From the NCBI RefSeq assembly GCF_001683795.1, contig NZ_LIGX01000012.1:1-61515 (forward strand): a DNA stretch of 61,515 bases, written 5' to 3'. Of the stretch, positions 58,375-61,515 are shown in pieces. The stretch comes from Neoakkermansia glycaniphila (lineage in GTDB: Bacteria; Verrucomicrobiota; Verrucomicrobiia; Verrucomicrobiales; Akkermansiaceae). The translations under genes and the position numbers were made by a program. The notes below the pieces were generated by a model. The model made no database searches and was not told where the DNA came from. It saw nothing but the letters and a program-made list of their open reading frames with translations. The stretch's first letter is position 1; each line of letters starts with the position of its first letter.

Positions 58375-59316
58375 TCATTCCAGAAACAGCCGTTTTTCAC
58401 GCCTCCGGGCGACGCGCCCGCCCGGCAACGAAAGGCGCGCAGGGCTGCCGGGCCGGATGATCGATACGACCGCCAGCACCACCTCTTCGGACACATTCCT
58501 CACACCTTGCCGCTTCAGATATCGGTGCACGATCACCTTCTGCAATTCCACAGGATACGCCGCCACTTTGGGCAGATAAAGCCTCCCCTGCGGATCCTCG
58601 ACCTCCAGCGCAGCAACCGCCGCCGCCAGAGCCGCAGATGCTTCCTCCGCAATGCGCGCACTGCGATTGATGACCGGCACGACATCCCGGCCCATGATAT
58701 CTTCCAGCAGAGGAAGCACTTGCAACCGAAGCCTGTTGCGCACGACATCCGCCTCGCCATTACTGGCATCCTCCCGCCAGGGAATCCCCTTTCCTTCCAG
58801 ATAAGCAGTCAATTGTTCTCTCGGAATATCAAGCAGAGGACGCACCAATACCAGACCATCCTCCCGGCAGGCTATCGGCTTCATCCCCAGATGCCCACCG
58901 CTTCCCCGGCACAAGCGGAACAGAACCGTCTCCGCCTGATCCTGCCGATGATGCCCTAGAGCCACATAAGGCGTACCGCAGGCCGCCGTACATTCCCGGA
59001 AGACCTCGTAGCGAGCCTCACGCGCCGCCGTCTCCAGCGAAAGCCCCCGTCCCCCCGCATAACGAGGCACATCGACCCTCTTTTCCACAAAATCCACACC
59101 CAGCGCATCGGCCATCATCCGGCAGAACGCCGCATCCGCATCCGCATCCGCACCACGGATACCATGATGCACATGGCACACGACCACCTGCAGCCCAGCC
59201 CCATGCAGCAGATGCAGCAAAGCAACGGAATCGCGGCCGCCGCTCAATCCGACAACCACAGATCCCGCCTTCTTCAACAGCGAAAGGCATCCGGTATCCA
59301 GCAACTCAGCATCCAT
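58375..59316 (-). CDS. tilS: tRNA(Ile)-lysidine synthetase
   Basis: The protein has 313 aa. It converts C34 of the CAU-anticodon isoleucine tRNA to lysidine. The PP-loop is VVVGLSGGRDSVALLHLL (residues ~20-37), followed by VVCHVHHGIRG and ALGHHRQDQAETVLFRLCRG, the usual TilS blocks. The C-terminal part is shorter than in E. coli (432 aa), so one of the C-terminal tRNA-binding domains is reduced or missing, as in several bacterial short forms. It is divergent from dnaX. Confidence 0.93.
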   Translation of the reverse strand: MDAELLDTGCLSLLKKAGSVVVGLSGGRDSVALLHLLHGAGLQVVVCHVHHGIRGADADADAAFCRMMADALGVDFVEKRVDVPRYAGGRGLSLETAAREARYEVFRECTAACGTPYVALGHHRQDQAETVLFRLCRGSGGHLGMKPIACREDGLVLVRPLLDIPREQLTAYLEGKGIPWREDASNGEADVVRNRLRLQVLPLLEDIMGRDVVPVINRSARIAEEASAALAAAVAALEVEDPQGRLYLPKVAAYPVELQKVIVHRYLKRQGVRNVSEEVVLAVVSIIRPGSPARLSLPGGRVARRREKRLFLE

Positions 59317-59400
59317 TTCTCAAACAAAAGCCTAGCACAATCCCGCAGCGCCGAAAAGGCCAAACATGCAACCCGTTCAAATGCGTGGCCTGACGCCGAT

Positions 59401-59429
59401 TTGCCTTGCTCCGGGAGGTAAAATATGGG
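59401..59429 (+). promoter_or_regulatory. Candidate dnaX promoter
   Basis: TTGCCT (59401-59406), a 17-bp spacer and TATGGG (59424-59429), 14 bases before the ATG at 59444. The -10 is a modest match. Confidence 0.4.
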
Positions 59430-59443
59430 AGAATCCGCACCCG

Positions 59444-61426
59444 ATGAGCTATCAGGTCTTTGCAAGAAAGTACCGTCCCCTGACATTCGACGACGTCCTC
59501 GGACAAGAACACGTTGTGCGCACGTTGCGCAACGCGATCGAACAGAACCGCCTGGCTCACGCCTACCTTTTCGTCGGCCCCCGAGGAACGGGCAAAACAT
59601 CCACTGCCCGCATCTTCGCCAAAGCGCTGAACTGCCCGGACGGACCCAAAGCCGACTTCGACCCGCATTGCGATATCTGCGAAGAAATCGCCGAAGGCCG
59701 GAGTCTCGACGTACTGGAAATCGACGGCGCCTCCAACCGCGGCATCGACCACATCCGCGACCTGCGAGACAACGTCCAGTTCGCCCCCTCCCGGGGCCAG
59801 TTCCGCATCGTATACATCGACGAAGTACACATGCTGACCAAGGAATCCTTCAATGCCCTGCTCAAAACGCTTGAAGAACCCCCTCCACACGTCAAATTCA
59901 TCTTTGCCACCACGGAGCCTCACAAAATCCTTCCCACCATCCTCTCCCGCTGCCAGCGCTTCGACCTGAGGCCGATTCCCGCCCCCGTCATCGCCGAGCA
60001 CCTGATGAACATCGCTGCCAAGGAGGGCGTAACTCTCGCAGAAGCGGCTGCATTCGGCATTGCCCGCGTCGCTGACGGCGGCATGCGCGACGCCCAGTCC
60101 ATGCTCGACCAGCTCGTCTCCTTCTGCGGCAGTAACATCGAGGAACAACACGTCAACGACATCTTCGGCGTCACCTCCCGGGAAACAGTCTCCCGCGCAC
60201 TCGCCTACATGCTCCAGCGGGAACTCCCCTCCCTGCTCCACCTCGTACACGAACTCTCAGAAGCCGGGCGCGACATGGCCCAGCTCCTCACAGAGCTCAT
60301 GAGCGCCGTGCGCGAACTGCTCGTCGCCAAAGTAGCACCGGAAGAAACGCAAAACAGCATCCCCGAACACTGGCGCGGCCCCTTGCAGCAACTGCTCGCC
60401 CAAACCGCCACGGATAAAATCCTGCGGCTGATGGAAGTACTGACTTCCACGGAAGAACGCATGCGCTGGTCATCCAACAAAAGGCTCCACCTCGAAATGG
60501 GGCTGATCCAGGCTGTCCACTCCCTGTCGGAAGCCAACATCAGCGATATCATCCGGGCACTGGAAGGCGCCCCCCTGCCGGAAACCCCCATTGCCACGAC
60601 AGCGCTGCCCACCGTCTCTCTGCCCGAAAACAGACCGGACACTGCACCCACCGCATCACCTGCACCGCAGCCTGAGATACCGGCTTCAATCCCCGAACCC
60701 GTTCATACGCCGCAAACCCCAGCTCCTGCTCAACCGCCGGTGCCCGAACCATCCATCGAAATACCGGCGGCAGCCACTTCGGAACCCTCGCTTCCCGAGC
60801 AGCATTACCCCATGCCCGACAGCTTCGATGAGCCCGCAACGGCAGCTGCACCCGAGCCGACAAGAAGCCTCGAACCCATCGACGATGCTCCTCCCTTCTT
60901 CGGCAGCGAACCGGATACCCTTTACGTCGCCGAAGCCGACATTTCAATCTCACCGCTCACCATCGACATATGGAAGAAAATTTTTCTCGACCTGCACCAG
61001 GCCAAACCATTGCAGGCAGGCTTCATCAGCCATGCGGAATTCATCAGTGAAGAAGAAAACTTCTTCATTGTCGCCGTCCACCCGGAAGACATTGAAGGAC
61101 GCGACACCTTGTTGAGTGAAGAAGTCAAAACATTCATCGAAACGCGAGTGCAGCGCTTCACAGGCCGCAACCTCAACCTGCGCGTCGAAACGGACAGCAC
61201 GCTACCCGCCCCCATGGAAGAAGCTCTGGAACCGCTTCCGCCCCCCCCGCCGCCGCCCGCTCCTACTCCCCAGAACAAACCGAAGCCCAACACGGCTCCG
61301 CCCCCCTCATCAGCCGCCGAGCCGCCGAGCGATGCTCCCTCCACACAACTCGATCCCGAAATTTTCTACAAAGATCCGCTCATTCAAAAAGCGTTGGACG
61401 AATTCCACGCCCGAATCATCTCCTGA
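59444..61426 (+). CDS. dnaX: DNA polymerase III subunits gamma and tau
   Basis: The protein has 660 aa. The clamp-loader ATPase has Walker A YLFVGPRGTGKTSTARIF (residues ~41-58), the zinc module with Cys64, Cys76 and Cys79 (position 73, Cys in E. coli, is Asp), Walker B IVYIDEVHMLTKESF and sensor 1 LSRCQRFDLR. The start at 59444 gives MSYQVFARKYRP, the conserved opening. From ~residue 400 comes a long Pro/Ala/Glu-rich linker (with PPPPPPPAP near 600), then a C-terminal helical region. No obvious slippery frameshift site for gamma was seen by eye. ybaB follows 23 bases downstream. Confidence 0.95.
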   Translation: MSYQVFARKYRPLTFDDVLGQEHVVRTLRNAIEQNRLAHAYLFVGPRGTGKTSTARIFAKALNCPDGPKADFDPHCDICEEIAEGRSLDVLEIDGASNRGIDHIRDLRDNVQFAPSRGQFRIVYIDEVHMLTKESFNALLKTLEEPPPHVKFIFATTEPHKILPTILSRCQRFDLRPIPAPVIAEHLMNIAAKEGVTLAEAAAFGIARVADGGMRDAQSMLDQLVSFCGSNIEEQHVNDIFGVTSRETVSRALAYMLQRELPSLLHLVHELSEAGRDMAQLLTELMSAVRELLVAKVAPEETQNSIPEHWRGPLQQLLAQTATDKILRLMEVLTSTEERMRWSSNKRLHLEMGLIQAVHSLSEANISDIIRALEGAPLPETPIATTALPTVSLPENRPDTAPTASPAPQPEIPASIPEPVHTPQTPAPAQPPVPEPSIEIPAAATSEPSLPEQHYPMPDSFDEPATAAAPEPTRSLEPIDDAPPFFGSEPDTLYVAEADISISPLTIDIWKKIFLDLHQAKPLQAGFISHAEFISEEENFFIVAVHPEDIEGRDTLLSEEVKTFIETRVQRFTGRNLNLRVETDSTLPAPMEEALEPLPPPPPPPAPTPQNKPKPNTAPPPSSAAEPPSDAPSTQLDPEIFYKDPLIQKALDEFHARIIS

Positions 61427-61449
61427 ACTTACAAAACCGACCATACGAC

Positions 61450-61515
61450 ATGAATCTGCAAAAACTGATGAAACAGGCCCAGCAAATGCAAGCCGGGCTG
61501 GCCGCAGCACAAAAC
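61450..61515 (+). CDS. ybaB: YbaB/EbfC nucleoid-associated protein (N-terminus only)
   Basis: Only 22 codons are inside the window: MNLQKLMKQAQQMQAGLAAA and two more. The opening is typical of the small YbaB/EbfC DNA-binding proteins, and its place right after dnaX is the conserved dnaX-ybaB(-recR) order. Truncated by the window edge. Confidence 0.85.
   Translation, partial: MNLQKLMKQAQQMQAGLAAAQN

Noticed and set aside
59425..59874. ATG at 59425 preceded by GGGAGG at good Shine-Dalgarno spacing
   Set aside because: The frame reads through dnaX out of register and gives an Arg/Pro-rich product without motifs. The SD-like match is taken as chance, since the real dnaX start at 59444 has the conserved protein opening.

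Overview
The window looks like chromosomal DNA of a Gram-negative Verrucomicrobiota bacterium, most likely Akkermansia or a close relative. This is inferred from the gene mix: short PEP-CTERM tails (PEPAT, hydrophobic stretch, Arg-rich end) on LamG-like secreted proteins, very large autotransporters built from autotransporter-associated beta-strand repeats, a secreted formylglycine-type sulfatase, a bacterial alpha-2-macroglobulin, pyruvate:ferredoxin oxidoreductase and a complete F-type ATP synthase operon. GC content is high in genes and drops sharply in the larger intergenic gaps. No insertion sequence, prophage, CRISPR array or rRNA gene was seen.

Layout. 1-17.0 kb: two tandem minus-strand autotransporters; the left one exceeds 4,194 codons and runs off the window, the right one (1,385 aa) is a paralogue with the same signal start and beta-barrel. 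17.3-22.6 kb: two paralogous LamG-like PEP-CTERM proteins flanking a DinG-type helicase and an exported hypothetical protein. 22.6-23.4 kb: an AT-rich gene-free stretch with inverted repeats, an orphan promoter and several hairpins. 23.4-35.7 kb, minus strand: a small HTH-like protein, nifJ, a 2,066-aa alpha-2-macroglobulin and a GH63/37-like glycoside hydrolase. 36.4-43.5 kb, plus strand: atpBEFHAGDC plus a DUF5069-like gene, closed by a terminator. 43.6-53.7 kb: a small ORF, a SPOUT RNA methyltransferase, a phosphoesterase, a sulfatase, a TolC-like lipoprotein, an FAD oxidoreductase, leuB and a glycosyltransferase operon. 53.7-61.5 kb: rdgB, thiH, rho, yebC, tRNA-Pro(CGG), tilS, dnaX and the first codons of ybaB.

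Two genome-level signals stand out. First, at many genes a sigma-70-type promoter (TTGAnn, 16-17 bp, TAnnnT-like) ends only 6-12 bases before the start codon, so the predicted mRNA is leaderless or has a leader of a few bases; this also decides several start codons. Second, Shine-Dalgarno sequences are almost absent, even inside the atp operon. Other points of interest are a Rho with a ~210-residue Asn/Arg/Gln/Gly-rich disordered N-terminus in place of the usual Rho N-terminal domain, a shortened ATP synthase delta subunit, and a motif of the form CTGATT-N3-AATCCGC, found as two inverted pairs, one on each side of a PEP-CTERM gene.

All function calls come from reading motifs and translations; no database search was run.
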